Shown: piece by piece, positions 57,390-64,000 of the stretch
How positions within the stretch are numbered: position 1 is the first letter of the stretch
Layout: each line of letters opens with the position of its first letter
Source of the DNA: Desulfobaccales bacterium
Lineage (GTDB): Bacteria > Desulfobacterota > Desulfobaccia > Desulfobaccales > 0-14-0-80-60-11
Direction: 5' to 3'
NCBI GenBank assembly: GCA_041648175.1
Contig: JBAZPO010000006.1
Coordinates: forward strand, 134,640-198,639
DNA: 64,000 bases
Translations under genes and position numbers: made by a program
The notes under the pieces: generated by a model
The model's input: the letters and a program-made list of their open reading frames with translations, nothing else
Database searches by the model: none
What the model was told of the DNA's origin: nothing

Positions 57390-58643
57390 ATGTCCCCTCT
57401 AGAATTCTTTCGCCTGCAAACCCGCCAGGAAGTCCTGGCCCTCTACGACCGCTTCCCGCCGGTGGGGGTGGAGGAGGTAGAGTTGGCCGCAGCCCTGGGC
57501 CGGATTCTGGCCGCACCCATCGCCGCGCCGGAAGATGTGCCCGGATTCTTACGCTCCACCATGGACGGCTATGCGGTGCGGGCTAAAGATACCTTCGGGT
57601 CCAGTGTGGGCGCGCCGCAATACCTGGAAATCAAAGGCGAGGTGCCCATGGGGGTGGCCCCCGAGTTGGGGATTGCAGGTGGTGAAACCCTGCGGGTGCC
57701 CACCGGCGCCATGTTGCCGGAGGGCGCGACTGCTGTGGTGATGCTGGAGTACACCGCGGAGCACCCGGACGGGACCCTGGAGGTGCGCCGGGCCGTGGCC
57801 CCCGGAGAAAATGTCCTGAAACCCGGAGAAGACGTGGCCCGGGAAGAAGAGCTCTTCCCCGCCGGGCGGCGTCTGCGCCCCCAGGAGATCGGCCTCCTGG
57901 CCGCCTTGGGGGTAACACGCCTATCGGCTTATAAAAAACCCCGGGTGGCCATTCTTTCCTCCGGGGATGAGATTGTGCCCCTTAACGAACGGCCCGGTCT
58001 CGGTCAGGTCCGGGACTCCAATGCTTATCTGGCCGCGGCCCAGGTGGCGGAATGGGGCGGCTTGCCCTTAGGCCACGGCATCATCCCCGATGATTTTGCC
58101 GCCCTGAAAGGATCTCTGGCCACGGCCCTTAAGGGAGCCGACCTGATCCTGATCTCCGGCGGCAGCTCCGTGGGCACCCGGGATCTGACCTTAAGCGCCA
58201 TCCAGGCCCTCCCCGGGGCCGAGGTCCTGGTGCACGGAGTAGCGCTCAGGCCCGGCAAACCCACCATCCTGGCCTCCCTGGGGCCGGGGAACCGCACACC
58301 TCTTTTGGGATTGCCGGGGCATCCGGCCTCTGCCGCGGTAGTTATGGAAGTCCTGGGTCGTCCCCTGCTGCTGCGCCTGGCCGGGTTTACCGACCAAGCT
58401 CCCTGGGGGCGCACCCTAACCGCCAAACTGTCCCGCAACCTGGCCGGGGCCACGGGCCGGGAAGACTACGTGCGGGTGCGCCTGCGCCGCGCGGATGACA
58501 TCCTTTGGGCCGACCCGATCCTGGGGCCGTCCGGTCTCCTGTCCCCCCTGGTGAAGAGCGACGGCCTGGTAATGATCCCTCTGGGGGTGGAAGGCCTCTT
58601 CAAAGGCGAAGACGTGACGGTGCGGCTCTTCGGAGGGGCTTGA
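57390..58643 (+). CDS. moeA: Molybdopterin molybdenumtransferase MoeA
   Basis: A 417-residue enzyme that inserts molybdate into adenylated molybdopterin. Motifs: LGRILAAPIAAPEDVPGFLR, STMDGYAVRA, RVPTGAMLPEGATAVVMLE, ILSSGDEIV, GQVRDSNAYLAA, ISGGSSVGTRD, LLGLPGHPASA. The C-terminal domain IV is present. It begins directly at the hicA stop, with no ribosome site of its own visible, so it may be translated by coupling. Its Mo pathway partner mobB is at 63064. Confidence 0.95.
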   Translation: MSPLEFFRLQTRQEVLALYDRFPPVGVEEVELAAALGRILAAPIAAPEDVPGFLRSTMDGYAVRAKDTFGSSVGAPQYLEIKGEVPMGVAPELGIAGGETLRVPTGAMLPEGATAVVMLEYTAEHPDGTLEVRRAVAPGENVLKPGEDVAREEELFPAGRRLRPQEIGLLAALGVTRLSAYKKPRVAILSSGDEIVPLNERPGLGQVRDSNAYLAAAQVAEWGGLPLGHGIIPDDFAALKGSLATALKGADLILISGGSSVGTRDLTLSAIQALPGAEVLVHGVALRPGKPTILASLGPGNRTPLLGLPGHPASAAVVMEVLGRPLLLRLAGFTDQAPWGRTLTAKLSRNLAGATGREDYVRVRLRRADDILWADPILGPSGLLSPLVKSDGLVMIPLGVEGLFKGEDVTVRLFGGA

Positions 58644-58754
58644 GGCAACCGGTCCGTATTGGCTCCGCCCCGGCCTCTGCCCTTTGCCATCAGCAAAAAG
58701 ACCTCCCCCAAGGCAATATTCCTTTATCCCAAGACCCTGATTATCCGATATAAG

Positions 58755-58864
58755 TATAAGCGATTGCCAAAAGTTCTTTCCTCTTATTCCCTTCTCCCCT
58801 TGTGGGAGAGGGCCAGGGTGAGGGGGGTTAATAAGAAAATAAGGAAAAACTTTTGACAATGACC
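58755..58864. mobile_element. MITE-like non-autonomous element 2
   Basis: About 110 bases with ends CGATTGCCAAAAGTTCTTTCC and, inverted, TCATTGTCAAAAGTTTTTCC, related to the ends of the element at 43182. The interior is a different, CTCTCCC-type palindrome (TTCTCCCCTTGTGGGAGAGG). It ends next to the DUF62 gene. Confidence 0.6.
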
Positions 58865-58930
58865 ACAACTGAGCGCTGGATGTGTATCAACGAGTTGTCC
58901 GGCTCACTTACTCTGCTTACTGGTGATTTC

Positions 58931-59734
58931 GTGAAATCCACTCTTCCCCGACCTCTCATCACCCTGCTCACCGATTTCGGAACCCGGGACGCTTACGTGG
59001 CATCCATGAAAGGCGTCATCCTCAGCCTCAATCCCGAGGCAGTGTTGGTGGATCTCAGCCACGACATTCCTCCCCAGGATGTGTGGGCCGGGGCCCTGAT
59101 TCTGGCAGCGGCGGCGCCCTATTTCCCTCCCGGCACCATTCACCTGGCCGTGGTGGATCCGGGGGTGGGCGGTCCTCGCCGAGCCCTGGCCGCTCACAGC
59201 CGAGGGCACTTCTGGGTGGGGCCGGATAACGGCCTCTTCCACCTGATCTTCCGTCAAGCCTCCCCTCTGACCATCATATCCCTGGAAAATCCGGTCTATT
59301 TCCGTCCCCAGATATCAGCCACCTTCCATGGCCGGGACATCTTTGCCCCCGTGGCGGCCCACCTTTCCTTGGGGGTGGACCTGAACCGGTTAGGGCCCGG
59401 GATCACTGATCCCGTTCTCCTGGATTGGCCCGAACCTTCGTTCGGCCCGGAGGCCATCCGGGGGGAGATTGTTTATGTGGACCATTTTGGCAATCTGGTA
59501 AGCAATGTCAGCTATAGTGAGTTCGCAGCCTGGCGGGGGAATCAAGCCATAAGACTTCAGATGGGTCCTGTCACGATCCAGGGCCTGGCCCGGACATACA
59601 GCGACGGAGCTCCCGGAGAATTCCTGGCTCTGGTGGGCAGCCACGGGTTTCTCGAAATCGCCTGCGCCATGGATAATGCGGCCCGGCGCCTGAACGCCGG
59701 AGTGGGTCTGACGGTTACGATTCGCCAGGGCTAA
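58931..59734 (+). CDS. SAM hydroxide adenosyltransferase (DUF62/SAM hydrolase)
   Basis: A 267-residue enzyme of the fluorinase-like superfamily; bacterial members mostly split S-adenosylmethionine into adenosine and methionine. Motifs: PLITLLTDFGTRDAYVASMKG, DLSHDIPPQDVW, VVDPGVGGPRRALA, GPDNGLF, YVDHFGNLVSNV. GTG 58931 is chosen because family likeness begins right after it; ATG 58859 is open, but lies in the end of a MITE-like element and would add an unrelated 24 residues. There is no strong ribosome site at either. Confidence 0.88.
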   Translation: MKSTLPRPLITLLTDFGTRDAYVASMKGVILSLNPEAVLVDLSHDIPPQDVWAGALILAAAAPYFPPGTIHLAVVDPGVGGPRRALAAHSRGHFWVGPDNGLFHLIFRQASPLTIISLENPVYFRPQISATFHGRDIFAPVAAHLSLGVDLNRLGPGITDPVLLDWPEPSFGPEAIRGEIVYVDHFGNLVSNVSYSEFAAWRGNQAIRLQMGPVTIQGLARTYSDGAPGEFLALVGSHGFLEIACAMDNAARRLNAGVGLTVTIRQG

Positions 59735-59918
59735 TCAGGACACGGAATAACGTGCTAAAAACGACAATTTATCCGATATAACCTTGACCCGGCCGAGGAT
59801 GATAATTATTCCTAAAGAAGAGTTTTGAACGGGTTTGAACTTCCCGAAGGCTGGGCTTTGGCGGGTCGGTCTTCAGGGGCCGGCAACCAAACGAAGCAGA
59901 GGGAGGAAATGATACCCC

Positions 59919-61250
59919 ATGGACGTTCTGATGCTATCTCGCCTGCAGTTTGCGGCGGCCACCTTTTTCCACTTTCTTTTTGTACCCCTGACCTTGGGTC
60001 TGTCCATCCTCATCGCCATCATGGAAACCATTTATGTCCGGACCGGCGATGAGGATTACCGGCGCATGGCTAAATTTTGGGGCAAAATCTTTCTGGTGAA
60101 CTTTGCCGTGGGGGTGGTAACCGGGATTACCCTGGAATTTCAATTCGGCACTAACTGGTCCCGCTACTCCCGGTATGTGGGGGATATCTTCGGGTCGCTA
60201 TTGGCCATCGAGGCCACCCTGGCGTTTTTTCTGGAGTCCACTTTCCTGGCGGTCTGGGCCTTCAGCTGGGATCGCCTCTCCCCTCGCTTCCACGCCGTCT
60301 GCATCTGGCTGGTGGCTTTCGCCTCCAACCTTTCGGCTGTCTGGATTCTGATCGCCAACTCTTGGATGCAGCATCCGGTGGGCTATGTGCTGCGCAACGG
60401 CCGGGCCGAAATGAATGACTTTTTGGCCGTGGTCACCCAGAGATTTGCCATTCAACAATTTTTGCATACCGTGAGCGGGGCTTATATCCTGGCGGGCTTC
60501 TTCGTCATGGGGATCAGCGCTTATCACCTGCTGCGGCGGCAGAACACGACCTTTTTCACCAAGTCCTTCCGCCTGGCCCTGGGCTTTGCCCTGATCTTCT
60601 CCATAGTTGAGATCGTCCAGGGGGACCTGCACGGCGCCGAAGTAGCCAGGATTCAACCTACCAAACTGGCGGCCATGGAATCCCTCTGGAATACTCAGGC
60701 CGGGGCCCCCATGTACCTGTTTCTGATCCCCGATCCGGCCCGCGAAAAGAACCTGATGGAGTTCGGCCGCATCCCCAACGGCCTGAGCATGTTGGCCTAC
60801 AAGGACCCCCAGGCCGTGGTCAAAGGCCTCAAGGATTTCCCCAAGGATGACCGGCCGCCGGTGGCCCTGACCTTTGTCGCTTTCCGGCTCATGGTAGGAC
60901 TGGGGTTCCTCTTTGTCCTCCTCACGGTGGTGGGCTGGTTCAAGCGCAAAAAACTGGAGAATAGCCCGGGCTACCTGAAGCTGATGCTTTATGCCATCCC
61001 GCTGCCCTACATCGCCCTGCAGGCCGGATGGATAGTGGCGGAAGTGGGCCGGCAGCCCTGGATCGTCTACGGCCTGATGCGCACCTCCGACGCCGTGTCT
61101 CCCATCGCCGCCTCCCAGGTGTGGGTGAGCCTGGTGGCCTTTATCCTGGTCTATTCGCTCTTGGGCGCGGTGGCGTTTTATCTGATAGCCAAATTTGCCA
61201 AGCAAGGGCCGGAACCAGCTCCGGCCGTCACTGCGGGGGAGGTCTCCTAA
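59919..61250 (+). CDS. cydA: Cytochrome bd-type quinol oxidase subunit I
   Basis: A 443-residue inner-membrane heme subunit that oxidises quinol and reduces O2 to water. Helix 1 begins LSRLQFAAATFFHFLFVPL with the conserved His ligand. Further marks are FQFGTNWSRYSRYVGDIFG, ESTFLAVWAFSWDRLSPR and the GWIVAEVGRQPWIVYGLMRT segment. The quinol loop is short. It overlaps cydB by one base (TAATG). In an anaerobe it would serve O2 removal or microaerobic growth. Confidence 0.96.
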   Translation: MDVLMLSRLQFAAATFFHFLFVPLTLGLSILIAIMETIYVRTGDEDYRRMAKFWGKIFLVNFAVGVVTGITLEFQFGTNWSRYSRYVGDIFGSLLAIEATLAFFLESTFLAVWAFSWDRLSPRFHAVCIWLVAFASNLSAVWILIANSWMQHPVGYVLRNGRAEMNDFLAVVTQRFAIQQFLHTVSGAYILAGFFVMGISAYHLLRRQNTTFFTKSFRLALGFALIFSIVEIVQGDLHGAEVARIQPTKLAAMESLWNTQAGAPMYLFLIPDPAREKNLMEFGRIPNGLSMLAYKDPQAVVKGLKDFPKDDRPPVALTFVAFRLMVGLGFLFVLLTVVGWFKRKKLENSPGYLKLMLYAIPLPYIALQAGWIVAEVGRQPWIVYGLMRTSDAVSPIAASQVWVSLVAFILVYSLLGAVAFYLIAKFAKQGPEPAPAVTAGEVS

Positions 61251-62275
61251 TGTTGCCGATTATCTGGTTTATTCTCTGGGGCGTCTTGTGGGCGGTTTAC
61301 TTTATGCTGGACGGCTTTGATTTGGGTATGGGGACATTCATGCCCTTTCTGGCCAAAAATGACACCGACCGGCGGGTGATCTACCGGGCACTGGGGCCGT
61401 TTTGGGATGGCAACGAAGTCTGGCTCATCACCGCAGGCGGGGTAACCTTTGCCGCCTTCCCCGCCACCTATGCCGTGATGTTTAGCGGCCTCTACTCAGC
61501 CTTGATGCTCATTCTCTTCGCCCTGATTTTAAGGGGGGTCTCCATTGCCTTCCGGGGCCAGGTGGATGATCCCCGCTGGCGGCGCCTGTGGGATACCGGC
61601 TTCTTCCTCGGCAGTTTTCTCCCAGCCCTGCTCTTAGGGGTGGCCTTTGCCAATCTCTTCAAAGGGCTTCCCATTGATGCTGAAGGCATCTTTCAGGGAA
61701 CCCTGTTCACTCTGCTCAATCCCTACGGCCTCGCCGGCGGCATCCTCTTTGTACTGCTCTTCATCGTCCACGGCGCCCTCTGGCTGGCCGTTAAATCCCA
61801 CGGCGACCTGCATCATAGGGCCGGCAACCTGGCGGCCAGAACCTGGCCCGTGCTCTTGATCATGGCCGTGCTCTTTCTCTTGGCCACCGTAAAATGGACC
61901 TCGCTTTTTGATAACTATGCCGCCCGGCCGGTGCTGCTCATCATTCCGGTGGTGGCAGTGGCGGCCCTCATCGCCATGCGGGCCTTTATCAAAAAAGGCC
62001 TGTGGTGGAAGGCCTGGTTCGCTTCCAGCCTGACCATCGTGGGTATCACCCTGTTTGGCGTAGTGGGGCTGTTTCCCGACCTGCTCAAATCCAGCCTCAA
62101 CCCGGCCTACAGCCTGACCGCGTTTAACTCGTCTTCTTCACCCCTGACGCTCAAGATCATGTTGGGCGTGGCGCTGACCTTCGTGCCTCTGGTCATCGCT
62201 TACCAGATCTGGGTCCATTTCCTCTTCAAGGACAAGGTGAAGCCCGAAGACCTGGCGCAGGAAGAGGGCTATTGA
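61250..62275 (+). CDS. cydB: Cytochrome bd-type quinol oxidase subunit II
   Basis: A 341-residue inner-membrane subunit with about nine helices. It begins MLPIIWFILWGVLWAVYFML followed by DGFDLGMG; the GPFWDGNEVWLITAGG motif is typical. ATG 61250 follows GGGGGAGG and shares a base with the cydA stop. No small cydX-like gene was recognised downstream; the next 330 bases hold hairpins and a merR promoter. Confidence 0.96.
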   Translation: MLPIIWFILWGVLWAVYFMLDGFDLGMGTFMPFLAKNDTDRRVIYRALGPFWDGNEVWLITAGGVTFAAFPATYAVMFSGLYSALMLILFALILRGVSIAFRGQVDDPRWRRLWDTGFFLGSFLPALLLGVAFANLFKGLPIDAEGIFQGTLFTLLNPYGLAGGILFVLLFIVHGALWLAVKSHGDLHHRAGNLAARTWPVLLIMAVLFLLATVKWTSLFDNYAARPVLLIIPVVAVAALIAMRAFIKKGLWWKAWFASSLTIVGITLFGVVGLFPDLLKSSLNPAYSLTAFNSSSSPLTLKIMLGVALTFVPLVIAYQIWVHFLFKDKVKPEDLAQEEGY

Positions 62276-62350
62276 CCGCTCAATGCCTCAATAATTGCTC
62301 AGTGATCATGGCCGATTAAATTGGCCACCCTTTCGAAAATGAAAAATTCC

Positions 62351-62379
62351 GTAGGGGCGGGTTTTAAACCCGCCCCTAC
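62351..62379. repeat. GTAGGGGCGGGTTT-type palindrome
   Basis: Perfect palindrome GTAGGGGCGGGTTTT/AAACCCGCCCCTAC, nearly identical to 15314-15342. Next comes a GGCCGCACGGTCC/GGACCGTGTGGCC hairpin (62404-62438), which may end the cydAB transcript, then a CGCAGGCTTTAGCCTGCG hairpin (near 62468). Confidence 0.8.
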
Positions 62380-62550
62380 GCCTTTCATTATAAAAAGCCA
62401 AGAGGCCGCACGGTCCATGATCCGGACCGTGTGGCCAATTTATTTATATTTATATTGCCGGTAGCCGCAGGCTTTAGCCTGCGCCGGTAGGCCTGGGGGG
62501 GCCAGGAATCATGTCATGGGGCCGGCAAGATTCCCCCTAAGATTTTCCTT

Positions 62551-62586
62551 GTATAAACAACAGTTCTATGTAAAATTTGTTTATAC
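62551..62586. promoter_or_regulatory. Perfect inverted repeat upstream of merR-mobB, likely operator
   Basis: Arms GTATAAACAA and TTGTTTATAC, 10 bases each, 16 bases apart, ending 22 bases before the merR ATG at 62609. AT-rich spacer and position suit an autoregulatory MerR operator within the promoter. Confidence 0.65.
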
Positions 62587-62608
62587 TACTTTACTTATAG
62601 ACTGAGTT

Positions 62609-63067
62609 ATGCCCCGAGGAAAAGCTAAATATATCCGTTGTGAAGGAGACGGAGGGGACCTCTTTTTGATCAACGAGGTCTCCCGGCTGGTCAACCTCTC
62701 CCAGAAACGCATCCGGGAATATGAAAAAGAAGGGTTTATCAAACCCTTAAGGGAGAAGAACACCAACAACCGGCTCTATTCCAATTTTGATGTGTCCCAG
62801 ATCAATCAGATCAACAGCCTTATCCACGATCGGGGCTTCACCCTGGCGTGCCTGCGCAACCTCATGGTCCTGGCCCCTTGTTGGAATATCTACGATTGCG
62901 ACAAGAAAGAAGCCTGTCCTGCGTTTCAACTCCCCTGGCGGCCCTGTTATGAAGTGCGCGAATATCGCGGCACATTGTGCGAGGGTCCTTGTCCCCGCTG
63001 CGCCGTCTATCTCAACCGCGCCGTCAAGAGGGAAAAAATCCTGCAAAAATATACTCTTGAGCCTTGA
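62609..63067 (+). CDS. MerR-family regulator with C-terminal Cys cluster
   Basis: A 152-residue regulator. The N-terminal MerR helix-turn-helix is LFLINEVSRLVNLSQKRIRE through NRLYSNFDVSQI. The C-terminal 65 residues hold eight Cys: CWNIYDCDKKEACPAF, RPCYEV, and LCEGPCPRCAVYL. This could bind an iron-sulfur cluster or metal. It resembles the 'CW' cysteine motifs found in redox and sensor proteins of sulfate reducers. It overlaps mobB (TTGA), so it probably senses something tied to molybdenum/tungsten cofactor or redox state. Confidence 0.85.
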   Translation: MPRGKAKYIRCEGDGGDLFLINEVSRLVNLSQKRIREYEKEGFIKPLREKNTNNRLYSNFDVSQINQINSLIHDRGFTLACLRNLMVLAPCWNIYDCDKKEACPAFQLPWRPCYEVREYRGTLCEGPCPRCAVYLNRAVKREKILQKYTLEP

Positions 63068-63609
63068 ACGCACCGCCGTCTGCCCCGCCAACCTCAGCCT
63101 CCTCTCCTGCGCCCGAAGAAAAGGCCATCGCTATCGTAGGGCCGTCTAACTCCGGCAAGACCGAACTCACGTGTGGCTTGCTCAAGTGGTTTGCCGCCCA
63201 GAATCTCAAGGTGGCAGTCCTGAAGCACTCCCACAAACAATTTCTGGGGGATGAAAACAAAGATACCGGGCGCTACCGCGCTGCGGGGTCGCGGCTGGTG
63301 GCTTTGGCGGCCCCGGGCCTGCTCCAGATTAACCGATCGTCTCCCGGCGAGCCATCGCTTGCGGGGATCCTGTCCCAACTGGCTCCTGAGGTCGACTTGA
63401 TCCTGGTGGAGGGCTATAAGACCAGCGACCTCCCCAAGATCGGGGTGGTGGGGCCTGACGTTCCCCCAGCCCTGCCGGACTATCCCCGCCAGGTCGCCTG
63501 GGTCAGTTCAACGCCGCTCGCCACGGACCTGCCGGTCTTTCATCCCGGACAAGTGGCTGAAATCGGCCGCTTTATTCAAACTCAGCTTGGATGCTCTGAG
63601 GTCCGATGA
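63064..63609 (+). CDS. mobB: Molybdopterin-guanine dinucleotide biosynthesis protein MobB
   Basis: A 181-residue GTP-binding protein that helps build the molybdenum guanine dinucleotide cofactor. A Walker A loop GPSNSGKTEL is near residue 27; AVLKHSHKQF and LILVEGYKTSDLPKI are typical MobB strands. The TTG start at 63064 overlaps the merR stop, and a short Pro/Ala/Ser-rich N-terminus precedes the domain. mobA is not in the window. Confidence 0.93.
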   Translation: MNAPPSAPPTSASSPAPEEKAIAIVGPSNSGKTELTCGLLKWFAAQNLKVAVLKHSHKQFLGDENKDTGRYRAAGSRLVALAAPGLLQINRSSPGEPSLAGILSQLAPEVDLILVEGYKTSDLPKIGVVGPDVPPALPDYPRQVAWVSSTPLATDLPVFHPGQVAEIGRFIQTQLGCSEVR

Positions 63610-63623
63610 GGCCGTATAAAATG

Positions 63624-63647
63624 GTGGCACAGGCGTCTCGCCTGTGC
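63624..63647. repeat. GTGGCACAGGCGTCTCGCCTGTGC hairpin
   Basis: Third identical copy of the 24-base hairpin also at 29534 and 56783. It lies 15 bases after the mobB stop and could end its transcript. Confidence 0.85.
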
Positions 63648-63676
63648 TAATGGCTGCGGCTCCCCAAATTGGCTAT

Positions 63677-63811
63677 TATAGCGTTTGCCAAAAGTTTTTT
63701 CCGTAATAGGAGACACCTTAACACCCCAAATCCCCCCTACCCCCCTTTGGCAAAAGGGAGAACTATAAGGAATTACTTATAAAGTCCCCCTTTGAAAAAG
63801 GGGGATTTAGG
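63677..63811. mobile_element. MITE-like element 3 (right end unclear)
   Basis: Left end TATAGCGTTTGCCAAAAGTT matches the ends of elements 1 and 2. The interior 63726-63811 is the inverted copy of the element 1 interior, including GGAATTACTTATAAAGTCCC. The right end is not clear before 63830. The remaining sequence to 64000 is gene-free and has a CTCTCCCCCATTGGGGAGAG hairpin at 63929-63952. Confidence 0.6.
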
Positions 63812-64000
63812 CAGCAGTGTCCGGTTTGGTTTTTGCAAATGAGGAAGTTCGTTGGGCGTAGTCCAACAGCTCAAAAATTCGCTGCGCACTTCCGGCTCCG
63901 AGAAGATTACTTCCCCCTCACCCTAACCCTCTCCCCCATTGGGGAGAGGGGAAAAAGTGGAACCGATTTAATGCCTTATGGTTACTAAAACGGCCACATC

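Noticed and set aside
60198..61205. 335-codon open frame on the minus strand
   Set aside because: Antisense to cydA, no ribosome site or domain.

Overview
The window is 64 kb of a bacterial chromosome with mostly GC-rich coding sequence. Short AT-rich intergenic gaps and many palindromic repeats lie between the genes. The gene content suggests a strictly or mainly anaerobic, Gram-negative bacterium of the Desulfobacterota (former Deltaproteobacteria), perhaps near Desulfobacca/Syntrophobacterales. It has a group 3b NiFe hydrogenase, two ADP-forming acyl-CoA synthetases, a hybrid-cluster protein, methylmalonyl-CoA epimerase, cytochrome bd, MucR- and Crp/Fnr-type regulators and outer-membrane/lipoprotein genes. 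No rRNA or other phylogenetic marker beyond housekeeping proteins was compared, so this placement is an inference.

Layout. 1-1.5 kb: end of a TauE/SafE permease and a sirtuin. 1.5-4.3 kb: a repeat-rich gap, then a lower-GC pair of a 71-residue protein and a B12-binding-type radical SAM enzyme. 4.4-12.4 kb: small exported proteins, tRNA-Arg(CCG), a C45-type hydrolase, two tandem paralogous membrane proteins, an MFS exporter, Hcp and a MerR regulator. 12.6-20.2 kb: a minus-strand operon hydB - cNMP-binding protein - hydG - micro-ORF - hydD - hydA - maturation protease - ADP-forming acyl-CoA synthetase. 20.4-26.1 kb: two AmtB-PII modules, each behind a sigma-54 promoter, and an outer-membrane barrel gene. 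26.5-30.5 kb: a sugar aminotransferase, ROK kinase, Sua5/TsaC and RlmB. 30.7-34.3 kb: xerD overlapping a DHH-CBS-nucleotidyltransferase fusion gene. 34.8-40.7 kb: SDR, tsaB, rseP, dxr, a TIM-barrel isomerase and methylmalonyl-CoA epimerase. 40.9-44.2 kb: an M20 peptidase, small proteins and a PAS protein. 44.3-50.2 kb: a complete liv branched-chain amino acid ABC operon interrupted by two small genes. 50.5-63.6 kb (plus strand): crp/fnr, mucR, pheT without pheS, a second acyl-CoA synthetase, hicBA, moeA, a SAM hydrolase (DUF62), cydAB, a MerR regulator with a Cys cluster, and mobB.

How the genes fit together. The hydrogenase operon links H2/NADP(H) redox balance to a maturation protease and an ADP-forming synthetase that can conserve energy from acyl-CoA. 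Ammonium import is under sigma-54 control, and Hcp (which in other bacteria turns hydroxylamine into ammonium and removes NO) is nearby. moeA and mobB serve molybdenum cofactor synthesis. Cytochrome bd and Hcp suggest defence against O2 and NO.

The most notable unexplained features are these: a 33-residue membrane micro-ORF inside the hydrogenase operon; a 26-codon ORF copying the start of hicA, joined to hicB and hicA by stop/start overlaps; a non-autonomous element family with ends reading about TATAGCGNTTGCCAAAAG; four consecutive hairpins between livG and livM; and a perfect inverted repeat in front of the Cys-rich merR-mobB pair.
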